Assembly: GCA_964412845.1 (NCBI GenBank)
Contig: CAYPQM010000142.1
Coordinates: 1 to 18,750, forward strand
Length of the DNA stretch: 18,750 nucleotides
Direction: 5' to 3'
Origin: JAWWPY01 sp964412845
GTDB lineage: Bacteria; Actinomycetota; Actinomycetes; Streptosporangiales; Streptosporangiaceae
The translations under genes were made by a program, and so were the position numbers. Each line of letters begins with the position of its first letter. Position 1 is the stretch's first letter. Of this stretch, positions 7,303 to 13,862 are shown one piece after another. The notes beneath the pieces are model-generated. The model searched no databases and had not been told where the DNA came from. It was given only the letters and a program-made list of their open reading frames with translations.

Positions 7303-8405
7303 CCCAGACCGCCGTCTCCTGCGCTGTCATGCGCGGCGGGACGTCCAAGGGCCTGATGTTCCTCGCCGATCACCTGCCCGGCGACCGTGCGACCCGCGAC
7401 GCGGTGCTGCTCGCCGCCATGGGATCTCCCGACGAACGGCAGATCGACGGCATGGGCGGCAGCCATCCGCTGACGTCCAAGGTCGCCGTGGTGAGTTTGT
7501 CGCCCCGCGACAACGCGGACGTCGAGTACTTGTTCCTTCAGGTCTGGCCAGATCGGGCGGAGGTTTCAGACAGTCAGAACTGTGGCAACATGCTGGCCGC
7601 GGTCGGCCCGTTCGCGATCGAGCAGGGACTCGTGGCCGCGGCCGGCCCGGTGACGCCGGTCCGCATCTGGATGCGCAACACCCAGACCCTCGCCACGGCG
7701 TTGGTCCAGACGCCGGGTGGGCGCGTCCGCTACGACGGACCCGCGCGCATCGACGGCGTGCCCGGGAGCCACGCGCCCATCCCCATCGAGTTCGCCGATG
7801 TTGCCGGATCCTCGTGCGGCGCGCTGCTGCCGACCGGCAATGCGACCGACGTCATCGAGGGAACGAAGGTGACCTGCATCGACAACGGCATGCCGGTCGT
7901 CTGCATCGCGGCCGCCGACCTCGGGCTGACTGGGCAGGAGTCACCCGCGGAGCTGGAGGGCAACGCCGAGCTGACCCGGCGGGTCGAGGCGATCAGGCTC
8001 GCCGCCGGGCCGCTGATGAACCTCGGGGATGTCACAGACGCGACGGTGCCGAAGATGAGCCTGCTGTCGCCACCCGCACACGGCGGCGCCGTGTCGACCC
8101 GGACGTTCATCCCCCGCCGGGTGCATGAGGCGATCGGGGTGCTGGGCGCGGTGTCCGTCGCCACGGCGTGCGTCCTGCCCGGATCGGTGGCGCACGCCCT
8201 CGCGGACGTCCCGGACAAGGCGGAGGGCTCGGTCGAGGTCGAGGTCGAGCACCCCACGGGTTTCTTCACCGTCACCATCGATGTGGAAGCCTCTGACGGC
8301 ACGGTCGCTGTGACCAGATCGGCGCTGCTGCGCACCGCCCGCCTGCTCATGCGCGGCGAGGTCCTCGTGCCGTCGTCAGTGTGGAACCAGGGAGCTGCGC
8401 TGTGA
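7299..8405 (+). CDS. galD/ligU: 4-oxalomesaconate tautomerase/isomerase (GalD/LigU, PrpF family)
   Basis: This enzyme interconverts 4-oxalomesaconate isomers so that the hydratase can act. GalD is described as a keto-enol tautomerase and LigU as a 1,3-allylic isomerase; both are PrpF-family proteins of about 360 aa, matching the 368 aa here. The N-terminus MRGGTSKGLMFLADHLP is the PrpF hallmark. Lys61 (PLTSKVAVVS) and Cys95 (QNCGNM) keep the spacing of the catalytic Lys/Cys pair known in PrpF and LigU. Because the next gene encodes a LigJ-type (amidohydrolase) hydratase, the LigU-type reaction is the more likely pairing. The GTG start overlaps the ligK stop (GTGA), and the gene's own stop overlaps ligJ in the same way. 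Confidence 0.9.
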   Translation: MTQTAVSCAVMRGGTSKGLMFLADHLPGDRATRDAVLLAAMGSPDERQIDGMGGSHPLTSKVAVVSLSPRDNADVEYLFLQVWPDRAEVSDSQNCGNMLAAVGPFAIEQGLVAAAGPVTPVRIWMRNTQTLATALVQTPGGRVRYDGPARIDGVPGSHAPIPIEFADVAGSSCGALLPTGNATDVIEGTKVTCIDNGMPVVCIAAADLGLTGQESPAELEGNAELTRRVEAIRLAAGPLMNLGDVTDATVPKMSLLSPPAHGGAVSTRTFIPRRVHEAIGVLGAVSVATACVLPGSVAHALADVPDKAEGSVEVEVEHPTGFFTVTIDVEASDGTVAVTRSALLRTARLLMRGEVLVPSSVWNQGAAL

Positions 8406-9421
8406 TCATCGACTGCCACGGGCACTACACGACCGCTCCCGCGGCTCATAACGAGTGGCGCAAAAGCCAGCTCACGGCGTTCGGGGAAGGCCGCCCGGCA
8501 CCGCCGTACCCGGCCATCTCCGACGACGAGATCCGCGAGTCGGTCGAGCAGAACCAGCTCCGCCTGCTCCGCGAGCGGGGCGCCGACATGACGATCTTCT
8601 CGCCGCGGGCCTCGGCCATGGCCCACCACGAGGGCGACGAGCGGGTGAGCGGCGAGTGGGCGCGGGCCTGCAACGACCTCATCGCGCGCGTCGCCGGGCT
8701 GTTCCCGGACACGTTCATCGGCGTCGGCCAGCTCCCGCAGTCACCCGGCGCCGACCTGAAGTCATCCGTCGCGGAGCTTGAGCGCTGCGTCACCGAGCTC
8801 GGGTTCGCCGGCTGCAACCTCAACCCGGACCCGAGCGGGGGCAGGTGGACCGCCCCGCCGCTCACCGACCAGTACTGGTACCCCATCTACGAGAAGATGT
8901 GCGAACTCGACGTGCCTGCCATGGTGCACGTCTCCAGCAGCTGCAACCCTGTCTTCCACGCCACGGGCGCCCACTACATCAACGCCGACACCACGGCGTT
9001 CATGCAGTTCATCCAAGGTGACCTGTTCGCCGACTTCCCGGACCTGCGGCTGGTGATCCCGCACGGCGGCGGTGCCGTCCCTTACCACTGGGGCCGGTAC
9101 CGGGGGCTCGCCGACATGCTGAAGAAGCCGCCGTTGAGCGAGCACGTCATGCAGAACGTGTTCTTCGACACGTGCGTCTACCACCAGCCCGGCATCGACC
9201 TGCTTTTCGAGGTCATCGATGTGGACAACATCCTGTTCGGGTCAGAGATGGTGGGTGCCGTCCGGGGCATCGACCCGGAGACCGGCCACTACTTCGACGA
9301 CACGAAGCGATACGTCGACGCGCTCGACCTGGCTGAGGCCGACGCGGCGAAGGTGTATTCGGGGAACGCCAGGCGGGTATACCCGCGTCTCGACAACGCC
9401 CTGCGCGCACGAGGACTATAG
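8402..9421 (+). CDS. ligJ: 4-oxalomesaconate hydratase (LigJ)
   Basis: LigJ hydrates the isomerised oxalomesaconate to 4-carboxy-4-hydroxy-2-oxoadipate. The 339-aa product is an amidohydrolase-2 family protein. The N-terminal metal motif VIIDCHGHY (Asp4, His6, His8) starts at residue 2, PAMVHVSSSCN lies near residue 180, LVIPHGGGAVPYHWGRY near 220, and NILFGSEM near 277. Length and N-terminus match Sphingobium-type LigJ, not the PIG-L-type GalB hydratase of pseudomonads. The GTG at 8402 overlaps the upstream stop (GTGA). An in-frame ATG at 8381 lies inside ligU and would add seven residues before the metal motif. CTC leucine codons are about as common as CTG here, unlike the pca genes. Confidence 0.93.
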   Translation: MIIDCHGHYTTAPAAHNEWRKSQLTAFGEGRPAPPYPAISDDEIRESVEQNQLRLLRERGADMTIFSPRASAMAHHEGDERVSGEWARACNDLIARVAGLFPDTFIGVGQLPQSPGADLKSSVAELERCVTELGFAGCNLNPDPSGGRWTAPPLTDQYWYPIYEKMCELDVPAMVHVSSSCNPVFHATGAHYINADTTAFMQFIQGDLFADFPDLRLVIPHGGGAVPYHWGRYRGLADMLKKPPLSEHVMQNVFFDTCVYHQPGIDLLFEVIDVDNILFGSEMVGAVRGIDPETGHYFDDTKRYVDALDLAEADAAKVYSGNARRVYPRLDNALRARGL

Positions 9422-9432
9422 GCGATGCCACG

Positions 9433-10326
9433 ATGACTGCCACCTTCCAGCCCGATGCTGACTGGCTCCCGTTCCACCCGGACCCCAGCAAGCCGTCCTA
9501 CGCCCCGCCGCCGGGCGCGGTCGACGCCCACTGCCACGTGTTCGGCCCCGGCGACGTCTTCCCATACGCGCCGGAGCGGAAGTACACGCCGGCCGACGCC
9601 AGCAAGGAGCAGTTGTTCGCGCTGCGCGACTTCCTCGGCTTCGAGCGCAACGTCATCGTCCAGGCGACCTGCCACGGTGCCGACAACAGCGCGCTGCGGG
9701 ACGCCCTGCTCGCAGCCGATGGCCGGGCGCGCGGTGTGGCGACCATCCGGCCCGGCGTGTCCCGGGCCGAGCTCGCCGACCTGCATGCGGCCGGCGTCCG
9801 CGGCATCCGCTTCAACTTCGTGAAGCGCCTCGTGGACCCCAAGCCGGATGATTACTACCGGCGCCTGACTGACCTCGTGGCCGAGTTCGGCTGGCACATC
9901 GTCGTCTACTTCGAAGCCGCCGACCTGGCCGAGCGCTGGCCGCTGTTCACCAGCTTCCCGACGGCCGTCGTCGTCGACCACATGGGCCGGCCCGACGTGT
10001 CGCAGCCGGTCGATGGCCCGGGTTTCGCGCTGTTCACCCGGTTCCTGAGCGAGAACGAGAACGTGTGGTCCAAGGTGAGCTGCCCGGAACGGCTGTCGAT
10101 CTCCGGCCCGCCGGAGTACGCCGACGTGCTCCCGTTCGCCCGCCACCTCGTCGGGACGTTCCCCGGCCGCGTGCTGTGGGGGACCGACTGGCCGCACCCC
10201 AACATGAAGAGCCACATGCCGGACGACGGTGTCCTCGTGGACGTCATCCCGCGGATCGCGCCCACCGAGGACCTGCGGCGCCGGCTGCTGGTGGACAACC
10301 CCCTGCGCCTGTACTGGGAGGCCTGA
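9433..10326 (+). CDS. ligI: 2-pyrone-4,6-dicarboxylate hydrolase (LigI)
   Basis: LigI opens the lactone ring of 2-pyrone-4,6-dicarboxylate to 4-oxalomesaconate. The 297-aa product is an amidohydrolase-superfamily protein with the HxH motif at His33/His35 (VDAHCHVFGP), GIRFNFVKR near residue 124, VDHMGRP near 182, and the catalytic-aspartate motif LWGTDWPHPN near 246. This matches the family length of about 295 aa. The start ATG at 9433 lies 11 bp after the ligJ stop with only a weak Shine-Dalgarno (AGG), so translation may depend on coupling to ligJ. The gene ends in TGATG shared with ligA. It is distinct from ligJ despite the shared fold. Confidence 0.95.
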   Translation: MTATFQPDADWLPFHPDPSKPSYAPPPGAVDAHCHVFGPGDVFPYAPERKYTPADASKEQLFALRDFLGFERNVIVQATCHGADNSALRDALLAADGRARGVATIRPGVSRAELADLHAAGVRGIRFNFVKRLVDPKPDDYYRRLTDLVAEFGWHIVVYFEAADLAERWPLFTSFPTAVVVDHMGRPDVSQPVDGPGFALFTRFLSENENVWSKVSCPERLSISGPPEYADVLPFARHLVGTFPGRVLWGTDWPHPNMKSHMPDDGVLVDVIPRIAPTEDLRRRLLVDNPLRLYWEA

Positions 10327-10718
10327 TGACGACTTACGCCTCAGAGTTCGATGACATCCCCGGCACCCGGGTGTTCACCGCGACGCGTGCGAAGCAGGGC
10401 TACCACCTGAACCAGTTCTGCATGAGCCTGATGAAGGCCGAGAACCGGGAGCGGTTCAAGGCCGGTGAACGGGCTTACCTTGACGAGTGGCCGATGACCG
10501 GGGCCCAGAAGCAAGCCGTGCTGGACCGCGACTACAACGCCATGCTCGACCTCGGCGGCAACATCTACTTCCTGGCGAAGATCTTCGCCACCGACGGGCT
10601 CAGCTATGTCCAGGCGGTGAGCACGATGACCGGCATGTCGGTGCCGGATTACCAGGAGATGATGCGCAGTGGCGGGCGCTCACCGGACGGCTGGCGCTCC
10701 GTGAAGGAAGGCACCTGA
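10326..10718 (+). CDS. ligA: Protocatechuate 4,5-dioxygenase alpha subunit (LigA)
   Basis: LigA is the small subunit of the extradiol dioxygenase LigAB; it caps the active site held by LigB. The 130-aa product matches the family size (about 120-140 aa). The helical LigA core is recognisable: DIPGTRVFTATRAKQGYHLN near the N-terminus, NRERFKAGERAYLDEWPMT around residues 42-58, and NAMLDLGGNIYFLAKIFATD around 76-95. The ATG at 10326 overlaps the ligI stop (TGATG). It is followed after 1 bp by ligB. The separate small-subunit gene argues for LigAB rather than a single-chain, DesB-like gallate dioxygenase. Confidence 0.95.
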   Translation: MTTYASEFDDIPGTRVFTATRAKQGYHLNQFCMSLMKAENRERFKAGERAYLDEWPMTGAQKQAVLDRDYNAMLDLGGNIYFLAKIFATDGLSYVQAVSTMTGMSVPDYQEMMRSGGRSPDGWRSVKEGT

Positions 10719-10719
10719 C

Positions 10720-11583
10720 ATGGCCCGCATCACGGCCGGCTTGACCACCAGCCACATCCCGGCCATCGGTGCCGCGATCGATCTCGGCAAGACGCAGGAG
10801 CCTTACTGGAAGCCCCTGTTCGCCGGGTACGAGTGGACGAAGGCGTGGGCCGCCGATAACCGCCCCGATGTGGTGATCCTGGTCTATAACGACCACGCGT
10901 CCGCCTTCACGCCGGAGATGGTCCCCACCTTCGCACTCGGCTGCGCCGACGAGTTCCAGCCGGCCGACGAGGGATACGGCCCGCGCCCGGTACCGGTCGT
11001 CCAGGGACGGCCTGATCTGGCCGCCCACCTGGCGCAATCACTCATCCTCGACGAGTTCGACCTCACCCTGATGTACAAGCTCGACGTGGACCACGGCCTC
11101 ACCGTCCCGCTGTCCCTGGTCTACGGCCAGCCCGAGCAGTGGCCGGTGCAGGTCATCCCGCTCGCCGTGAACGTCGTGCAGTACCCGCCGCCGACCGGAC
11201 ACCGCTGCCTGCGCCTGGGCCAGGCGATCCGCCGGGCTGTGCAGAGCTTCGGCGAGGACCTCACGGTCCATGTCTGGGGCACCGGCGGCATGAGCCACCA
11301 GCTGCAGGGACCCCGCGCGGGCTTCATCAACAAGGAGTTCGACACCGCGTTCCTCAACCGGCTCGTCACGGACCCGGAAGGCCTCGCGAAGGTGCCGCAC
11401 CTCGAGTATGTGCGCGAGGCAGGTTCCGAAGGGATCGAGCTGGTCATGCAGCTGATCATGCGCGGCGCGCTGGGCCCCGAGGTTGAGGAACTGTACCGCT
11501 TCTACCATGTCCCTGGTTCCAACACCGCGGTCGGGCACATCGTGCTGCGGCCCTCCGACGCTGCACACCAGGAGGGGAGCTAG
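10720..11583 (+). CDS. ligB: Protocatechuate 4,5-dioxygenase beta subunit (LigB)
   Basis: LigB is the catalytic subunit that cleaves protocatechuate between C4 and C5 to 4-carboxy-2-hydroxymuconate semialdehyde. The 287-aa product belongs to the class III extradiol family. The Fe(II) ligands are visible: His12 (GLTTSHIPAIG), His59 (VYNDHAS) and a glutamate in GSEGIE (best fit Glu240). The catalytic base matches His193 (GTGGMSHQLQG), with spacing like that of Sphingobium LigB. The ATG at 10720 is preceded by AAGGAAGG in the end of ligA. Gallate and 3-O-methylgallate are possible additional substrates in this family; the sequence alone does not decide. Confidence 0.96.
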   Translation: MARITAGLTTSHIPAIGAAIDLGKTQEPYWKPLFAGYEWTKAWAADNRPDVVILVYNDHASAFTPEMVPTFALGCADEFQPADEGYGPRPVPVVQGRPDLAAHLAQSLILDEFDLTLMYKLDVDHGLTVPLSLVYGQPEQWPVQVIPLAVNVVQYPPPTGHRCLRLGQAIRRAVQSFGEDLTVHVWGTGGMSHQLQGPRAGFINKEFDTAFLNRLVTDPEGLAKVPHLEYVREAGSEGIELVMQLIMRGALGPEVEELYRFYHVPGSNTAVGHIVLRPSDAAHQEGS

Positions 11584-11585
11584 GC

Positions 11586-12536
11586 ATGCGGATCGCAGTG
11601 GCCGGCGCCGGCGCCTTCGGCATCAAGCACCTCGACGGCCTGGCGAACATCGACGGCGTCACCGTCACGTCCATCGTCAGCCGCCGGCTGGAACAGGCCG
11701 AGGAGGTCGCCCGGAAGTACGGCGCCGGCCACGCCTCCACCGACCTGGACGAGGTCCTCGCCCGCGACGACGTCGACGCGGTCATCCTGTGCACCCCGAC
11801 CCAGCTCCATGCGCGGCAGGCCATTGCCGCGATGCGCGCGGGCAAGCACGTCCAGGTCGAGATCCCGCTCGCCGACAACTGGGCCGACGCCGGCCAGGTC
11901 GATCGCGTTCAGCGGGAGACCGGCCTGGTCTGCATGGTCGGGCACACCCGCCGGTTCAACCCGTCGCACCAGTGGATCCACCGCCGCATCGCCGCGGGTG
12001 AGCTGTCCATCCAGCAGATGGATGTGCAGACGTACTTCTTCCGCCGGACGAACATGAACGCGGCCGGCCAGCCCCGGAGCTGGACCGATCACCTGCTCTG
12101 GCACCACGCCGCGCACACGGTCGACCTGTTCCAGTACCAGACCGGCGAGGACGTCGAGATCGCCCATGCCGTGCAGGGGCCGCTGCATCCCGACCTGGGC
12201 ATCGCGATGGACATGTCCATTCAGCTCCGGACGCCTGGCGGCCGTATCTGCACGCTGTCGCTGAGCTTCAACAACGACGGGCCGCTCGGCACCTTCTTCC
12301 GCTACATCTGCGACAACGGCACCTACATCGCCCGCTACGACGACCTGGTCACCGGGCGCGAGGAGCCGGTCGACGTGTCGAAGGTCGATGTGTCCACCAA
12401 CGGCATCGAACTTCAGGACCGCGAGTTCATCGCGGCGATCCGGGAAGCGCGCGAACCGAATTCCAGCGTGGCCGGCGTTCTCAACTGCTACCGGGTGCTC
12501 GGCGAACTGGAGACCCAGCTCGCCAGCCAGCGGTAG
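11586..12536 (+). CDS. ligC: 4-carboxy-2-hydroxymuconate semialdehyde dehydrogenase (LigC)
   Basis: LigC oxidises the hemiacetal form of the LigAB product to 2-pyrone-4,6-dicarboxylate with NAD(P)+. The 316-aa product is a Gfo/Idh/MocA-family oxidoreductase. It has the Rossmann dinucleotide motif AVAGAGAFGIKHL (residues 4-16), CTPTQLHARQAIAAMRAGKH at about 69-88, and a C-terminal half containing WHHAAHTVDLFQYQ. The family's usual EKP lysine motif reads EIP here (Glu92-Ile93-Pro94), which suggests chemistry different from ordinary sugar dehydrogenases. The start ATG at 11586 follows GGAGGGGAG and is 2 bp after the ligB stop. It is the last gene of the lig block; pcaD follows 5 bp later. Confidence 0.92.
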   Translation: MRIAVAGAGAFGIKHLDGLANIDGVTVTSIVSRRLEQAEEVARKYGAGHASTDLDEVLARDDVDAVILCTPTQLHARQAIAAMRAGKHVQVEIPLADNWADAGQVDRVQRETGLVCMVGHTRRFNPSHQWIHRRIAAGELSIQQMDVQTYFFRRTNMNAAGQPRSWTDHLLWHHAAHTVDLFQYQTGEDVEIAHAVQGPLHPDLGIAMDMSIQLRTPGGRICTLSLSFNNDGPLGTFFRYICDNGTYIARYDDLVTGREEPVDVSKVDVSTNGIELQDREFIAAIREAREPNSSVAGVLNCYRVLGELETQLASQR

Positions 12537-12541
12537 CCAGG

Positions 12542-13375
12542 ATGCCTGACGTGCCGGGGCCGCCGGCGGCTGGCCGCCCGGTCAGGCTGGCTGCCTCGCT
12601 GGACGGGCCGCGCCGCGGGCCGGTGCTGGTGCTCGGCAACTCGCTGGGCACCACCCGCGAGATCTGGGATCCGCAACTGCTCACGCTGGGCGAAGGGTTC
12701 CGGCTGCTGCGCTATGAGCACCGCGGGCACGGTGGTTCCCCTGCGCCGCCCGGCCCGTACGCGATCGCCGACCTGGGTGCGGACGTGCTGCGGCTGCTCG
12801 ATGATTTCGGCGTCGAGCGCGCGTCGTACTGCGGGATCTCGATCGGCGGGATGGTCGGCATGTGGCTGGCGGTCAACGCGCCGGACCGGATTGACCTGCT
12901 GGGACTGTGCTGCACCTCCGCGTACCTGCCGCCCGCCCAGGGCTGGCTGGACCGGGCGGCGCGGGTGCGCAGCGGTGGCATGGCATCGATCTCCGGGCAG
13001 GTCGTGGCCCGCTGGTTCACCCCGGCGTTCCGGGACCGCGAGCCCGCGGTTGCGGCGGCCTGCACCGCCGCCCTGGAGGGCGTGGACCCGGAGGGGTATG
13101 CCGGGTGCTGCGAGGCGATCGCGACCATGGACCTGCGCGGCTCGCTCGCCGCGATCGCTGCGCCAACCCTGGTGATCGCCGGGGCCGAGGACCCGGCGAC
13201 GCCACCGTGGCATGGCGCGGTGATCGCCCGTGGCATCAGGAACTCCCGGCTGGCCGTCATCCGGGGGGGCGATCACCTGGCCAACGTCTCGGTGCCCGGT
13301 CAGGTCACCGCGGCGCTGCGGGCGCACCTGGTTTCCGCCCCGGCCGCCGCGCGGGCCCGGGTGGCCACCAGTTAA
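12542..13375 (+). CDS. pcaD: 3-oxoadipate enol-lactonase (PcaD)
   Basis: PcaD hydrolyses 3-oxoadipate enol-lactone to 3-oxoadipate, completing the ortho route between PcaC and the CoA-transferase. The 277-aa product is an alpha/beta hydrolase with LVLGNSLGTTREIWDPQ (oxyanion region), RYEHRGHGGSPAP, nucleophile Ser100 in GISIGG, Asp217 in AGAEDPATPP and His245 in GGDHLANV. All of these are typical of PcaD. The start at 12542 lies 5 bp after ligC without a good Shine-Dalgarno, so it is probably translated by coupling. It is the only pca gene beyond the lig block and is not fused to PcaC. The TAA stop overlaps, on opposite strands, the stop of the VapC remnant (TTAA). Confidence 0.92.
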   Translation: MPDVPGPPAAGRPVRLAASLDGPRRGPVLVLGNSLGTTREIWDPQLLTLGEGFRLLRYEHRGHGGSPAPPGPYAIADLGADVLRLLDDFGVERASYCGISIGGMVGMWLAVNAPDRIDLLGLCCTSAYLPPAQGWLDRAARVRSGGMASISGQVVARWFTPAFRDREPAVAAACTAALEGVDPEGYAGCCEAIATMDLRGSLAAIAAPTLVIAGAEDPATPPWHGAVIARGIRNSRLAVIRGGDHLANVSVPGQVTAALRAHLVSAPAAARARVATS

Positions 13376-13644
13376 GCGCCGTGCTGGCCTGCTGGTCGGC
13401 CGGGACCGCCCAGTGAGCCCCGCTCAGCCACCCACTCCGCCGGCTGCCCGGTAACCCCAGCGATCCGGTCGTAGTCAGCGTCGTAGTGCAGCACCGTCGC
13501 GCCGCTCGTCTCGGCCGTGGCGGCGATGATCAGGTCAGCCAACCGGAAATGACGGTGCTGGCTCCGGGCCCCAAGCATCCGGTGGACCTGCAGCGCTCGT
13601 TCCATCGCCGCGGTCGTGGTGTCGATCCAGCGATGCCCGCGCAG
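13372..13644 (-). pseudogene. vapC: VapC-like PIN toxin, C-terminal remnant
   Basis: This frame keeps only the C-terminal half of a VapC-type PIN-domain ribonuclease: ALQVHRMLGARSQHRHFRLA, then DLIIAATAETSGATVLHYDA, then DYDRIAGVTGQPAEWVAERG. That is the usual C-terminal pattern with the later acidic residues of the active site. The N-terminal ~60 residues, which carry the first catalytic Asp and a Glu, are missing. An in-frame TAG at 13645-13647 closes the frame. An internal ATG at 13605 could give 77 residues, but they could not form an active nuclease. About 10 extra residues follow the normal GSL ending. Together with the adjacent truncated vapB this looks like an internal deletion in a vapBC pair. 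Confidence 0.72.
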
Positions 13645-13786
13645 CTACCTGCTGCTGCGCGGCCTCAGCCTTGAGCGCCTGCGCCCGGAGCGCCTCGTTG
13701 ATCGTCGCCACCTTCGTATCGGTCCCGAGCACCACCTGGGCCGCCTTCAGCCACTTGTCGTTCACGTCCACGGTGATGCGTGTCAT
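13535..13786 (-). pseudogene. vapB: VapB-family antitoxin, truncated and out of frame
   Basis: The first ~50 residues are a clear VapB-type ribbon-helix-helix antitoxin: MTRITVDVNDKWLKAAQVVL followed by GTDTKVATINEALRAQAL. After about residue 50-54 the frame runs antisense-like through sequence whose other frame encodes the VapC C-terminal half. The normal VapB C-terminus, which should wrap the toxin, is therefore lost. The junction is near 13630. The ATG at 13786 is preferred, with another in-frame ATG at 13798; neither has a good Shine-Dalgarno. The DNA-binding half could still be made, but no intact toxin is left for it to neutralise. Confidence 0.7.
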
Positions 13787-13801
13787 GCAGAAAATCATGC
13801 A
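13783..13801. repeat. Direct repeat TCATGCA x2 at the vapB start
   Basis: TCATGCA occurs at 13783-13789 and 13795-13801, a 12-bp period covering the two possible vapB starts. Such short direct repeats at an antitoxin start can be autoregulatory operators. This function is inferred, and the match could be chance. Confidence 0.3.
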
Positions 13802-13862
13802 CCAAGATCACTATTCCGGGCGCACCAAGAAACGCCTGACGAAGCATCTTGTGGTCAGCCGA

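Noticed and set aside
9289..10215. 308-codon minus-strand open frame opposite ligJ/ligI
   Set aside because: Shadow frame: rich in Arg/Gly/Val with no motif, and both plus-strand genes are unambiguous.
13372..13605. A functional 77-aa VapC-like small protein
   Set aside because: It lacks the N-terminal half with essential acidic residues, and the matching antitoxin is also broken.
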